64,000 bases of DNA from Canna indica (lineage: Eukaryota; Streptophyta; Magnoliopsida; Zingiberales; Cannaceae): assembly GCA_034359265.1 (NCBI GenBank), contig CP136898.1, forward strand, positions 51,511,501 to 51,575,500. Reading direction: 5' to 3'. The notes below the pieces were generated by a model, which ran no database searches, was not told the origin of the DNA, and saw nothing but the letters and a program-made list of their open reading frames with translations. Positions 43,966 through 55,980 of the stretch are shown one piece after another (within the stretch, counting starts at the first letter, position 1; each line of letters starts with the position of its first letter). The translations under genes were made by a program, and so were the position numbers.

Positions 43966-43980
43966 AGAAACCCTAATCCT
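43966..43980 (-). promoter_or_regulatory. Telo-box-like motif in the 5' leader of the small gene
   Basis: AAACCCTAATCCTAA on the plus strand (minus strand TTAGGATTAGGGTTT) lies about 40-50 bp upstream of the ATG at 43,928. AAACCCTA motifs are common near transcription starts of plant housekeeping and growth genes. This supports 43,930-43,990 as leader sequence. Confidence 0.5.
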
Positions 43981-43989
43981 AAGCGGAGC

Positions 43990-44600
43990 GAAAATTACCA
44001 ACAATTACCGGTTAACCAATAAATTAATATTGTTGATAATACTTAATGTGAAAATTGTTGGAGCTTCATTGAATTGTCATCGCACAGTATAGAAACTAAG
44101 GATTAAAAGTATAATTGGATAGGGTCTTACTGTTCACTTACATTTACTAACTACAAAGGCAATATTGCTATTAGATGAATTAAGAAAAGACCTCTTAGTG
44201 CCACTAATATATTTCATTGTTGAAGTTATGAGAGATCAAGCTTCATTAATGGAATCAAGTCAAATATCAACTAGAGAAATGGCGTCATTTTCCTTCCTAG
44301 AATTGAAGTTAAAGGGTTTAGATATTTACAGTTTTACAGGGAAGAATAGAAAGAAAGAAACACTTAAAAAATTTGGATCTTATAAGATCTGTTCACCGAG
44401 TAGGAAAGAATCATAACAAAGATTTTTTCATCAGAAACAATACTACCACAAGTACTTCAAACAATATCAAGTTAATAACTCTATAGTGTGTTAATAACAA
44501 TATCAAGCAATCGGTTTAAAGTAGTAGTTTGAAGATGGGAAGAAAAACTTTATACTTATCCATAAAGATGAAAGAAAATCATTTTGCACAAGTTAATTAT
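43990..44600. other. Upstream flank of the small host gene
   Basis: AT-rich, no recognisable gene. The frame at 44,165-44,413 (83 codons) has no features I recognise and is probably chance. Confidence 0.35.
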
Positions 44601-45248
44601 CTCAAACAGTGTTGAGTGTTGTCGTCGGTACATACCCGGTTGAAGATGGGAAGAGGCGGAGAGAGAACAGGCAGTGCTCGACTCTTGGGCACTGCTCGAT
44701 TCGACTCGCCCGCGCCGTGAAGGTGCCGAGACGGTGAAGGTGAAGGTGAAGGTGCCGAGATGGAGAGAGAACAGACTGGTGCGAGAGACTCGGAGTCGGG
44801 ACGGTGAAGCCGTGAAGGTGCGGCGGCGTGCAGGAGAACGAGGGTGCGGCCGTGCGGCGGACGGCGGCGTACGGGAGAAGACGAGAACAAGGACGGCGGG
44901 CGACGGCGTGCGGGAGAAGACGAGAATAAGGGTGGGGCGTCGGGTACTCGGGCGTGTGGGAGAAGTCAAGAGTTGAGATCTAGGGTTTTTAATTTTTAAC
45001 TTATCATATAAGTATTAACTATTAAGTTAAGTATTATTTATTTATTTAATATAATATATATATATATTAAAAAAAATATCTATCGGTCGGTTTATCGAAA
45101 CCGATGAACTTTTTAAACCTTGGACCGAACCCGAATTCAAAAACTGATAATTCTAAAAATACAACCAAAACCCAAAAAAATCGATTCGATTAATCGCAAA
45201 AACCGATTCGAACCGATTTCAGTTAACAATTTTTTTTTCTCACCCCTA
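44600..45248 (-). mobile_element. Truncated hAT-like element with a GC-rich 5' exon-like block
   Basis: The right end is CTCACCCCTA at 45,248, preceded by AACCGATTTCAGTTAAC-type subterminal repeats. Reading leftward, an AT-rich stretch leads to AAAAACCCTAGATCTCAAC and a GC-rich block (44,640-44,975) with an open minus-strand frame rich in Arg, Ser and Pro. That layout (terminus, leader, GC-rich first exon) is seen in larger hAT elements. The left terminus was not found. A CCAATTGG target copy follows at 45,249. Confidence 0.45.
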
Positions 45249-45256
45249 CCAATTGG

Positions 45257-45922
45257 TAGAGGTGAACATGGACCGGTTAAGGGGTCCATTAGCAAAAAAA
45301 AAACCGATCCATTAATTTCGGTTTTTCAAAACCATTAACCGTAAACCGGTCCATTAACTTCGGTTAACCGCTATTTCGGTTTCGGTTTTTTCGGTTCGGT
45401 TAATCGATAATTTTCGGTTAACCAATAAAATTTTTTAACCTACAAACATAATAATATTATGCAAATTATAGAGAAAAATTCAAACAAATACAGAATTCTC
45501 ATTGAGAAAAAAAATCAAACCACTTGAACGAAGATGATGTTCTACAAAAACTAATGTTTTTATTTTTATTATTTTAATTTTTTTTATATATTATATATAT
45601 ATATATATATATTATATATATTTTATAAAAAAATTTATAATTTTTTTATAATTTTTTATAATTTTTTATATTTTTTGTAATTTCTTAAAAAAAATTATAA
45701 TTTATAAATCATTATTTAATATATATATATATATATTTAAAAATTAATAAATTATATCTAACCGGTCGGTTAACCGAAATCGGTGGATTTTTTACCTCTT
45801 GGACCGAAACCGAAATCGAAAACCGATTTTTCAAAAAATAAAAACCGAAATCGTAAAAATCGGTTCGGTTTCGGACCAGTTTTCCGGTTAACCGAAAAAT
45901 CGATTTTTTTTTCTCACCCCTA
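45257..45922. mobile_element. hAT-like MITE with perfect CCAATTGG duplication (666 bp)
   Basis: The ends TAGAGGTGA and TCACCCCTA are inverted with one mismatch, followed inward by repeated AACCGAAAT/TCGGTTAACC motifs. CCAATTGG flanks both sides exactly (45,249-45,256 and 45,923-45,930). The middle is a long AT-rich tract (45,540-45,750). No coding capacity. Confidence 0.85.
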
Positions 45923-45977
45923 CCAATTGGTATGCAATTGTATGCAGGAATGTTCTAGTGTTCCATCTCAAACCAAA

Positions 45978-46555
45978 TTTTCGGTACCATTTTCTTATAA
46001 TTATTTAGTATGCACACCATTTAGGCACACTCTAACACAAAAAATACAATCAAAATTTTGATCCAAATTAAATATTAAAATAATAATAATTAACTATGAT
46101 CCTTAATAAAACTTATGTTCTCGTATGGTCTAATTAAGGATAATTTTGAGATGGTAAATCATCTAAAAGCTTAGTATTCCTTATAAACAATAACACAATT
46201 AGTAAAATGATTTAAGAGATATATTATGAATTAAGAGGCGACATATCAACTCGTAATATATAATATTTTCGGTACCATTTTCTTATAATTATTTAGTATG
46301 CATACCATTTAGGCACACTCTAACACAAAAAATACAATCAAAATTTTGATCCAAATTAAATATTAAAATAATAATAATTAACTATGATCCTTAATAAAAC
46401 TTATGTTCTCGTATGGTCTAATTAAGGATAATTTTGAGATGGTAAATCAACTAAAAGCTTAGTATTCCTTATAAACAATAACACAATTAGTAAAATGATT
46501 TAAGAGATATATTATGAATTAAGAGGCGACATATCAACTCGTAATTTATAATATT
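45978..46555. repeat. 288-bp tandem duplication, two copies nearly identical
   Basis: TTTTCGGTACCATTTTCTTA starts at about 45,979 and again at 46,267. The two 288-bp units differ at about three positions (CACACC/CATACC, AATCATC/AATCAAC, AATATATA/AATTTATA). Neither copy codes for protein. Confidence 0.9.
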
Positions 46556-47069
46556 TTCATAAAAAATATATATTTAATTATATATATATATATATAAAAG
46601 AACATTCAAAGTCGTGTTGCGTTACATTTTAGATGTGGTAAATTTTAAAAAAATTCTTGCATTATTTTTTATATTTTTTTTTATTTATTTTTGGTACTTA
46701 GTTATTATTGTACTGTTAGCAATCACGCTTAATAATATTGTTAATTCAATTCTATACTAATAGTATTATGTTATTAATTCGTAGGTCGTATTTAATTACT
46801 ATTGTCAAAATTGCGCTTATTAATGTTGACAATATAATTCTACAATTAATTAATTTACGTGGCCAATATTTTAAATTAGATATTCAATGTGTCTGATATA
46901 AATATGCAATCTTCGTCAATTGAATTCTTTCATTATTATTGTGTTTCTAATAATTGTGTATTTTATTGTATTTCTCGAAAGTATTTAATTTAATTATTAT
47001 CTCAAACACTTACTTAAAAATTATCAATAACAACAACAAATTCAACCAATACACAAATAGAATCAATTC
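46556..47069. other. AT-rich intergenic sequence
   Basis: No gene recognised. It includes AT dinucleotide runs (46,577-46,597). Confidence 0.4.
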
Positions 47070-47432
47070 ATTTTGTGTGAAGTATAATCGATGCAAATAA
47101 ATCACTATCCACATTTGGTACTATCACGAGCCAAACATGTGATGCGATGGAACGAGTTGAAGACGTCGACGCGTGTCTAGTCAATGACGTGGAACCTCGA
47201 ATACCAGTTGGGCACTCGCGACGTGAGAAGAGACGGCCTAAACGATACAACGACTACGTCATGTAGTCATTGCCAAGTGGGCCACACGGATTGGTAGAGA
47301 GAGAGAGAGAGTATAAATGAGAGTATTGTAAATATTTAAAGTCATGGAATGAGAAATTATTTTATTCTCCACATGTTCTTCTTCTCTTCCCTATCTTCTT
47401 CTCCCGGTCTATTCCCTAGCATACTCGTAACA
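47070..47432 (+). repeat. 5' LTR of the chromovirus, left border uncertain
   Basis: It ends CTCGTAACA at 47,432 right before the presumed PBS. TATAAATG at 47,312 follows a (GA)n run and would serve as TATA box. The left border is placed near TGTGTGAAG only by guess, since no second LTR remains. Confidence 0.4.
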
Positions 47433-47486
47433 AATTGATGCTTTCATTGATTCGGACTCCACAACTAGGCAAACTCAGAGACGACG

Positions 47487-48640
47487 ATGAAGATTCATGG
47501 GCAAACAATAGCAGAGTCTCAAAAAATGCTACACGATGACAACGCCCATCATGATGAGGTCCTGGGAACATTGAAGGTGAGTCTTGAAGCACAGCAACAC
47601 ACCTTGGAGTTGCAGCGGCAGTTAATGAAAACACAACAAAAATACAAAATGTAACCTCTCAGATCTTAATATTAAATGCTCAATTAGTTCAATTAGCTAA
47701 GCCTAAATATGAGATCATCACACAAAGTGGAGGATTGAATCTTAACAGAGGCAAAGGAACTAGGGGAGAAGGGGACAAAGATGAATTCCCTTTTCCACCG
47801 AAACCGCCTTAGGTTGAACTACCAATCTTTAATGGAAATGATGGTGAGGACTGGATCGCCTTCGTTGAGGATTTCTTTGAATTTTACGCCATAGAAACTT
47901 TAGCATCGGGTGATGATGACATCTTTATGGATGGAGGGCACCGCCAAAGATGGTTATGGTGGATGCAACGATGCAAGCAACTGGTCGGGTGGCGACATTT
48001 AGTCGAGGCCATCTGTCGTAGGTTTGAACCTACGGATCTGGAATCGCGGGAAGGCTAGCTCACAAAACTGATTCAATTAACTATTATGGAGGAGCATGAA
48101 GGGAGATTCAAGGATATGGCGTTAAGAACAACTCAATTACGTTAGACTTCTTTAATTAACTGCTTTGTATCAGGCTTATGCCCTGACATCAAGGCTGAGG
48201 TATTAACTCAATAGCCAACTTCAATGCATGAGGTAGTGACTATGGCAAAGCGCTATGAAGCTAAAATAGCGGCGGCAAAAAGGTTTTAAAATACGTATAA
48301 ATCACCCAAGAATTCGCCATTATTGCCAACTCCAAACTTGGGAATGTCTCCACTAGGGTTTATTGATAAGTCAGCCTTGGGGGCTCCTTTAGGCATTCGA
48401 TCAGTGACAAACAGTCAAGCAAAAGGCATCCAATCAGATCCTCGACGAATCACCTCTACAAAAGCTCAGAAAAGGAGGGAACAAGGATTGTGTTACTACT
48501 GCGATGAAAAATAAACTTGGGGACATCAGTGCAAGGCTACTCAGTTATTCATGTTGGACAACGGACAAACTCCAGAATGTAAGGATGAATTGATTGCAAA
48601 AAGTTTTGAACCAACAACTAAGGAAGGTGAAGTTGACTAG
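47487..48640 (+). pseudogene. Chromovirus gag pseudogene
   Basis: An ATG at 47,487 begins a Gln/His-rich N-terminus (QQHTLELQRQLMK). Further on, with several stops, come VELPIFNGNDGEDWI and FVEDFFEFY, the start of a gypsy gag domain, then EEHEGRFKDMALR. The knuckle CYYCDEK followed, after an in-frame stop, by TWGHQCKA lies near 48,495-48,540. Multiple stops and a frame change near 47,650 make it inactive. Confidence 0.7.
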
Positions 48641-48687
48641 ATGGGGGAAGCAGCCATAACTTCATCCAAGGACGAGTAGCAAAGCAC

Positions 48688-49014
48688 GTGAGATTGAAGA
48701 TTGAGGAGTTACCAAATTTTGGTGTCATGGTAGGAAATGGGGCTCAAGTTCAAAGCGAAGGAATCATTATGCAGCTCTCTATGATCGTGCAAGGAACAAC
48801 CATCAAAACTGATTTCTATGTCCTGTCGATCAAAGGTTCTGGTGTAATTTTAGGGGTAGCCTGGATGGCGACCCTTGGGCCAGTTATGATGAATTATGCT
48901 CAATTAACCTTTGAATTTCAACTAGGAGAGCAACATCATATCTGGAAAGGAGAATCAAGTTGTCATGTTGAGCAGATACCACGCCATGCTTTAAGAAGGA
49001 TGTATGGAACCTAA
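48688..49014 (+). pseudogene. Chromovirus protease fragment
   Basis: A 108-codon open stretch contains FGVMVGNGAQVQSEG, TDFYVLSIKGSGVILGVAWM and LGPVMMNYAQLTFEF, matching the C-terminal half of the aspartic protease in chromovirus Pol (ILGxxWL...GPIxxDY). The catalytic D-S/T-G lies before it in a decayed part. Confidence 0.75.
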
Positions 49015-49079
49015 GCTATAGCTGAACTCTATCGCCTTGAATTGAGGATAGTTCGCCAACCAGAAGGAGGCATCGAGAA

Positions 49080-49632
49080 GGAATAAATTAGGGAACTATT
49101 GGAAAGATACTCGACAGTATTCACTAAACCACAAGGGCTTCCTCCAAGAGTACTGATCATAGAATTCATCTATTACCAGGTCAATTACTTGTCAATGTGC
49201 GCCCTTACAGATATCCCCATTTCTAAAAGGAAGAGATCGAGCGACAAGTGTTGCACATGCTCCAGTATGGCATAATACAACATAGCACCAGTCCTTTCTC
49301 TTCACTAGTGCTATTAGTGAAGAAGAAAGATTGTACATGGCGCTTCTGTGTCGACTACCGAGCGCTCAATACGATAACTATAAAAGATCGCTTCCCAATT
49401 CCTATTGTTGACGATCTCTTTGACGAACTAGGAGGTGCCAGGTTGTTTTCAAAATTAGGTTTGCTTTCAGGATATCATTAGATAAGGGTAGAAACTAAAT
49501 ACATTGCTAAAACAACATTCAGGACACACGAAGGGAATTACGAGTTCCTAGTTATGCCCTTCGGTTTGACAAATGCACTAGCAGCATCCCAGGCCACAAT
49601 GAACCGCATTTTTCAGCCCCTTCTCCAGAAGT
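49080..49632 (+). pseudogene. Chromovirus reverse transcriptase, N-terminal part
   Basis: The open stretch 49,248-49,478 reads [20 protein letters not shown] and [20 protein letters not shown], both hallmarks of gypsy RT, then [12 protein letters not shown]. After a stop it continues with [20 protein letters not shown]. It breaks off before the YxDD motif, replaced by LTR sequence. Confidence 0.85.
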
Positions 49633-49761
49633 TTGGCACTTCTTCTGTACCCTAGACGACTCCGGGCGGTTATAATTGAGGGACTTAGTTGCACGGTAAC
49701 TAATCGCCGAAGGACGTTTGATCCCTGTAGGTTGAGCCTCATACTATCCCGGTAGTCATGA
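49633..49761 (+). repeat. Left piece of an older copia LTR
   Basis: TTTGGCACTTCTTCTGTACC through GTAGTCATGA matches 51,500-51,620. It ends with CATGA (49,757-49,761), the target copy of the solo LTR that follows. The LTR continues at 53,046. Its own start is missing at the junction with RT. Confidence 0.7.
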
Positions 49762-52700
49762 TGAAAGGAATAATGCCCTTGAGTCAATCACATGTCAATG
49801 TGTTCAGGGACTATTCTAGGGTAATCAACTTTATGAGGCAACTTTTCATCATATGCCGCATCTTTATTTATAAAGATTATGATGAACCCCAAGAATTCAA
49901 GCAAATAATTCTAAGGCCATGATGAGATCACACCAGTGAGACTTAAAATTAGTAAATGTTATATAAGTAGACAGTGAAGACGGAACCTAGAAATGAGCAA
50001 TCAAACAAAAACTCAGCTAAACACAGCAATATAGTTTGCCCAATTTCGATTGATCGATCAATCGACCAAATGCGGCCAAAAACTGGCAGTATGCAAGTCG
50101 ATCGACCGAATGGTCGATCGAAGTATGCCAGAAGACGGCAATATACCTTCGGTCGCTCGGTCAGTTGATCGACGATTGATCGAACCTACGACCGGATGAC
50201 GAAAATGACTAATTTTCCAACAGTTGAGTTGGGTGTTTCATGCCAACTCTTTATGTCTTATAAATACCAAGTCATGGGAGTCTTTCCTCCATGATCTATG
50301 ATTCTATTGAGCCATTCTTGATCATTCTCAAAGCTTTTTTTGAGCCATCCCTTCGATAACCCTAGTTTCCATGATATATCCTTGATCTTGTCTTCAAACT
50401 TTAAACGATTCATCATTGAGGCATCAAGAGGAACTAGGACTCGTGTTTGGAGCTAAGTATTTATTGTATTATTTATTTTATCCATTATTTGTGTATTTTT
50501 GTGATTTATTTCATTATATTTGAGCTTGTAAAGACCTAGGTTGTTAGGTCTTGAAATTGGGTGGTTGCCTTTGTGTTTGAGGCTTAATTCCATTAGTGTA
50601 AACGTAGTTTATTAGGATTAGTTGAGTTGTCCCTTAGGATTGAGGTGGAAGAGTGCTCTCGGTAAGAAAGCGGAAACTTCCGGATGTGGAAGTGTCTTAG
50701 GTTGAGAGCGAGACTCTTCGGGTCAAAGTCCTCGTTGTAAGGGAAACAAGATTAATCTAGTAAAATTTAGTTTGGAAATCCTAAGCGGGGTGCTTAGGTA
50801 GTGGAGTAGGCATTGGGGCCAAACCACTATAAATAATTGTGTTTGCATTGCTTCTACTTGTGTTTAATTCATTATCGCATTTACTTTGCTTCCGCTTGCT
50901 ACTCAACTTATAATTTTCCTAAGTAACCAAAGAAATGATTAAAATATGATTTAGGCAAAAAGATTAGTAAACACACTATTCACTCCCCCCCTCTAGTGTG
51001 GCCATTTCACCAACACTATACGATAGGGGGTAGCTGATCTCACAGTTACCTATGAGCCGTCATGAATGTACAAGTGCAGGTGCTCATTAGTGAATGAGTT
51101 CACTGAATAGACCTACACGAGGAACACAGAATGGAATTCTTACATGAGTGTCAATAGGATATTCCTCGGGTGATAGTAGGTACAAGTAGTCCTTGGACTT
51201 GAGGTTGTCATGGTTACCTTGTGAGTGACGATCCATTACTTTGGTTCTATCCCTATGTGGCCCTCAGCGTCATGTGTCGAGTATTACTGGGCATGAAAAA
51301 GCATTCATGGAGGTATGTGAGCAACCAACATGAAATTAGTTACTCCTAGTGAAAGGAGATAATATCATATGTGTCCCTGCAAGTGTCGACTCGGGAATCT
51401 CTAGCCAGAGTAGACATGATAGTCAGGAAGATGTTTATATATGATATTTTATTATTGAGACGATATCTTGGCGGGTGGAATACATATGGATCGGTATTTG
51501 GGTTTGACACTTCTTTCGTGCCCTAGCTGACTTCGGGACATTATAACCGAGGGATTTAGTTGCACGGTAACGATCCCTGTAGATTGAACCTCACACTATC
51601 CTGGTAGTCATGACACGTTGCTAGACGTCAATCTTGACTTGTGAGTAGAGTCTCTCATGATCACACTAAAGGGGTTTAGTGGAAACTCTTAAGATTCGAA
51701 TAGATGTCGTTCTATTGGATCTGACTCTCCATTATGCACAACTCACTACTAGCTTAGTGTGGGGCCCAATGGGTCACACACAACAGGTTAACCTCGTAAC
51801 GGACCTTATAAGATAAAGTCTGAATGCGGCCCTATATGTCTACTAGCATGGACATGCTGCAACTCGATCACGGATCTCGTTTACAGACACAATAGGAAAG
51901 TTGTTTCCCATAGGAATGAATGCGCGAGGAAGGAGTTCCTCGGTAACCCTAATTTATAGGGCATCCCTAAATTATAGGGATTAGCACATGATAATATTTC
52001 ATGTAGTTGATTAAATTTAATTATGAATTAAATATTTAATTAACTACTTGACCGAGAATATATTTAATTATGAATTAAAAATAATTTGATTTTGAATCAA
52101 ATATACTTGGTGGGAAAATTAATTTTCAACCATGAGTCTAATCGATTAATTAGGAATTAATTTATTTGGATAAATTCTAATTAATAAGAATATGATTTAT
52201 GAAGATAAAATATAAAATTAATAGATATATGATTTATGAGAATAAATCATAATTCTATTAATAAATAAGAAATTGAATTATTTAGATAAACCAATTTCCT
52301 ACCTTTTAGGGAATTGGTTTGTTTAAATAATTATCATTCTTATTTGTAGGTTCTTAATTTATGGAGATGAATTAAAATTTATATTTTATTGGATTTAATT
52401 AATTTTGAATTAATTATGAAGCCATTAAAATATGAATTATATTTGGAAGCAAACCCCGAAATTTTGAATTCTGAGGAGAGAATTTTTAGGGGGGTCGGGT
52501 CTACCTTAATTGTAACCGTCCCCCTCTCTATAAATAGTGGCCGAACACCCCATGGGTGAGATGGGTGAATTAGTTCTTCCTCCTCTCCATTGGTGGCCGA
52601 CCATCATCCTCCTCCTTCCGCCTACTTCATCCACTTGGAGGATTCCGAACAAGGACAGCAAGGTACTCTTTGATCTACCTCTTCGTTCCATTGATTTCTC

Positions 52701-53045
52701 ATCTCCTCTTCCTCTCGTTTTGGAGCCCGGTTCTTGGTGGAAGGGCCGGCCTAGCCTTTGAGGTTTTGGGGTTTGAGAAAGCGTCTCCGTTGAGCCAAGA
52801 CGAGTTCGATTGTTCGCTACCCCTTTATTGCGAGGTACCTGGTGTGGACTATCATTGGAGGACGTGCATATGGGCATCTTGATACGAGAATAGGAGCACC
52901 CTATCCAATCGCGGTATAAGGTATACATTTCCCCTTCTCTCGTAGATTGAATTCATTAATTATTGCTAAAGTAGATCGCTGTTTTTGGATGTTTCAAATT
53001 TTTTAAATTGTTATTTCCGCTGCATTTTTTATTCCTATCCCAACA
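49762..53045 (+). repeat. Copia solo LTR inserted in an LTR of its own family
   Basis: It starts TGAAAGGAATAATGCCC and ends TCCTATCCCAACA, flanked by CATGA on both sides (49,757-49,761 and 53,046-53,050). TATAAATA lies at 52,529-52,536. The LTR proper is about 2.1-2.2 kb; the rest is a nested Sirevirus fragment. Its sequence matches the older LTR around it, so it is a self-insertion followed by reduction to a solo LTR. Confidence 0.85.
49959..51015 (+). repeat. 5'-truncated Sirevirus LTR inside the copia solo LTR
   Basis: It starts at TGTTATATAAGTAGACAG, which corresponds to the middle of the complete LTR at 54,002 (compare 54,605). It ends TTTCACCAACA. TATAAATA at 50,259-50,266 follows the palindrome cluster. 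Comparison with the reversed copia LTR near 24,200-24,310 shows about 110 bp of host LTR also missing at the left junction. Confidence 0.75.
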
Positions 53046-54001
53046 CATGACACGTTGCTAGACGTCAATCTTGACTTGTAAGTGGAGTCTCTCACAACCA
53101 CACTAAAGGGGTTTTAGTGGTGGCTTGTAAGATTCGAATAGAAGTCGTTCTATCGGATCCAACTCTCTATGCACAACTCACTACTAGCTTAGTGTGGGGC
53201 CCAATGAGTCACACACAACAGGCTAATCTCATAACGGACCTTATGAGATAAAGTTTGTATGCGGCACTATATGTCTACTAGCATGGATATGCTGCAACAC
53301 AATAACGGATCTCGTTTATGGACATGATAGGAAAGATGTTTTTCTATAGGAACGAATATGCGAGGAAGGAGTTCCTCGGCAACCCAAATTTGTAGGGCAT
53401 CCCTAAATTGTAGGGACTGACACATGATAAATCATAATCAATAAGAATTTAATTTATAGAGATCAATTAAAGTTTATATTAAGTTGAATTAAATTAATTT
53501 TGAATTAATTGTTAAATCCATTAAATACAAATTTATAGAGGATTTAAAAGGGGGTGGGCGGGTCTACCATGGATGGCCACCTACTCCCATTATAAATAGA
53601 TGGCCTAACCTCCTTCAAGGGGGTTAAGCAAATTGGTTGGAGATCTTGGAGAAGAGCAAGGGCTTGGATTCTTGAGAAGCTTCTTGAAGAGAAAGACTCC
53701 AAAGATCTCCTCTTGATCTCCATCGGTGGTCGGCCATATATCTTCATCTTCCTTCTCGGGTTTGTGAAGTCGAATTGAAGATCTCTTCCTCTTGGGTGTG
53801 TCATCTCCTTCATCTTCTTGGAGGAGTCCATGAAGGACATCGAGGTATTCCTTCATCTTCCTTCTCGTTATGTGGTTTTCTCATCCTCTCTTCCTTCCTT
53901 TTGGTGCTCGGTTCTTGGTGGAAGGGCTAGCTTCACCTTGGTGCATTTCAGGGTTGAGATTGCCTCTCCGTTGAGCCACAATGAGTCTCCGTGTTCGCTG
54001 C

Positions 54002-55736
54002 TGTTAGCCTAAGATTTTCTACCTTGGTCTTAATCTCAGCTTTGATGATAACAAACATGGAACTAATGTTTCATTGAGAAATCTTTCAGGTTCCATATCG
54101 GATAGCGCACGACGTCCTTGATTGGAAATATCAAAGAAATCGGGAAATTGAAGGACGTTGGTCGACGCGCTCGAATTCGTCGGGAAGATAGAGTCTAGAT
54201 TTAGGGTGTCTAGTTTATATTGTAAAATCCTCATGATGATGCATAAGAACCTAAAAACCATCCCCGAATCTCAAAACATGAAAACCTGGAAACCATCCTG
54301 AAATACCCTAGGGAGCTCCTTGGAGGGCTATATGACCTAGATAGTTTCTTGACATAAAAAATGACGGCAATTGTTCCTTGGGTTAAAATTAGATAACGAT
54401 GTATTTTTTAGAAATTTTTGAAAGCCTTTAGCCTACTCATTATTAACTTGAAAGATTAGAAAATTTCTATTTTCCAAAAATTTATACTAGACCCTAAGAA
54501 CTAGATTTTGATTCATAAGGATTTTGATTTTTTAGATATTTTTATTGAATCCAAATGGGGGGTAATTCTTATATAACATTTATGTTTTAAAGTTATTAAC
54601 TGTTATATATGTGGACTTAGTGAAGACGAAACCAGAAAATGAACAAACAAAGCCTAACCAAACTGCCCAGTCCAGGTTCGGTCGATCAAATAGTGTTGAA
54701 AGTTGGCAGTAGCCAATTCGGTCGACCGAAGATGGGTAAAAAGTGACAGAAGGCTACTTTAGTCGACCGGATTACAGATCGCATATCGCGACTCATTCGA
54801 CCGACCCATCGGTCGATCGAATAGTGTGATTAAGGCCAGTGATCATTGGGCGGTCGATCGATCGATCGATTGACGATCGACTAGTAAGCGACCGAACGAC
54901 AAAAATGGCTAGTTTTTCGCCCATTGAGCTGCCGTTTGGTTAAGGGGTTATAAATACTCCCCTCCATCCTTCATTAACCTCTCTTAACAATTGACCTAAG
55001 CCTTCCTTAAATACTTTTGATCACTCCAAAACTTCATTGAGCCATCCTTGATCAATTCCAAAGCTTTCATTGAGCCAATTCTTAGAGAAACCCTAGCTTT
55101 GATATCTCATCCCTTTGATTGAGCCTTACCTTCATTGTTTCATCATCAAATGCATCAAGAGGAAGCTAGAAATCTTGTTGTGGAGCTAAGTACTTCATTG
55201 GTTGATTTATTGCTCCATTTATTGGTGTATTTTATTGTTTATTTCATTATAACTGAACTTGTGTAAACCTAGGTTGCTAGGTTTGATTGAGTTAGTGGTT
55301 GCCTTGGTGTTAAGGCTTAAACCCACCGTTGTAAATGTAGTTTACTAGGATTAATTGAGTTGTCCCTTAGGTTGAGGTGGAAGAGTGCTTTCGGTAAGAA
55401 GGCGGAGACTTTCGGGTGTGGAAGTGTCTTATGTTGAGAGTGGGACTCTTCAGGTCAAAGTCCTCTTTGTAATGGAAATAATTTAATCTAGTAAACTAAG
55501 TTTGAAAATCCTAAGCGGTGTGCTTAGGTAGTAGAATGGGCATTGGGGCCGAACCACTATAAATTCTTGTGTTTGCATTAATATTTTATTGCTTATCGTT
55601 TATATCTTGCTTCCGCATTTAGTTGTTCAATGTAAATTGCCTAAGTAGTTTAAGAAAAGTTTAAAATCGAATTTAGGCAAATAAATTTAGTAAACACACT
55701 ATTCACCCCCCTCTAGTGTGACCATTTCACCCAACA
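54002..55736 (+). repeat. Sirevirus solo LTR with perfect GCTGC duplication
   Basis: A 1735-bp LTR runs TGTTAGCCTAAG to TTTCACCCAACA, flanked by GCTGC on both sides (53,997-54,001 and 55,737-55,741). TATAAATA lies at 54,949-54,956, with the palindrome cluster at 54,675-54,890. It is the longest complete Sirevirus LTR here. Confidence 0.9.
54949..54956 (+). promoter_or_regulatory. TATA box of a Sirevirus solo LTR
   Basis: TATAAATA in GGGGTTATAAATACTCC lies just after the palindrome cluster. The same arrangement occurs at 32,653 and 50,259. Confidence 0.65.
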
Positions 55737-55980
55737 GCTGCCCCTTGTTGCGAGGGGCTCGGTGTGGACTTTCCTTGGAGGTCGTGCGCGTCTGCATCTT
55801 GAAACGGGGATATGAGCAGCCATAACATTCGCAGAATAAGGTATATCTTCTCCTTCTACTTGTTGATTGAATTCCTTAAAAATTGCTAAAGTTAATCGCT
55901 GGTTTAGGGATGTTTTGAATTTTTAAATCACTATTTCCATTGTGATTCTTCTTCCCGTCCCAATAGTGGTATCAGAGGCA

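Larger units (their letters stand above)
47070..49632 (+). mobile_element. Truncated Reina-like chromovirus
   Basis: A short LTR (start uncertain, end GTAACA at 47,432) is followed by a PBS-like TTGATGCTTTCATTGA, gag, protease and the first part of RT. The RT is cut at about 49,632 by copia LTR sequence, so RNase H, integrase and the 3' LTR are missing. The short LTR and a CYYCDEK...GHQCK knuckle suggest the Reina clade. Confidence 0.65.
53046..55965 (+). repeat. Older copia LTR, right part, ending at a PBS
   Basis: Homologous to 51,630-53,045. TATAAATA lies at 53,591-53,598. It ends TCCCGTCCCAATA (CA mutated to TA) directly before a primer binding site, so it is the 5' LTR of the copia element to the right. 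It is interrupted by a Sirevirus solo LTR. Confidence 0.75.

Noticed and set aside
44165..44416. 83-codon plus-strand frame near the host gene
   Set aside because: No recognisable features, AT-rich context, and no splice or promoter signals tie it to a gene.
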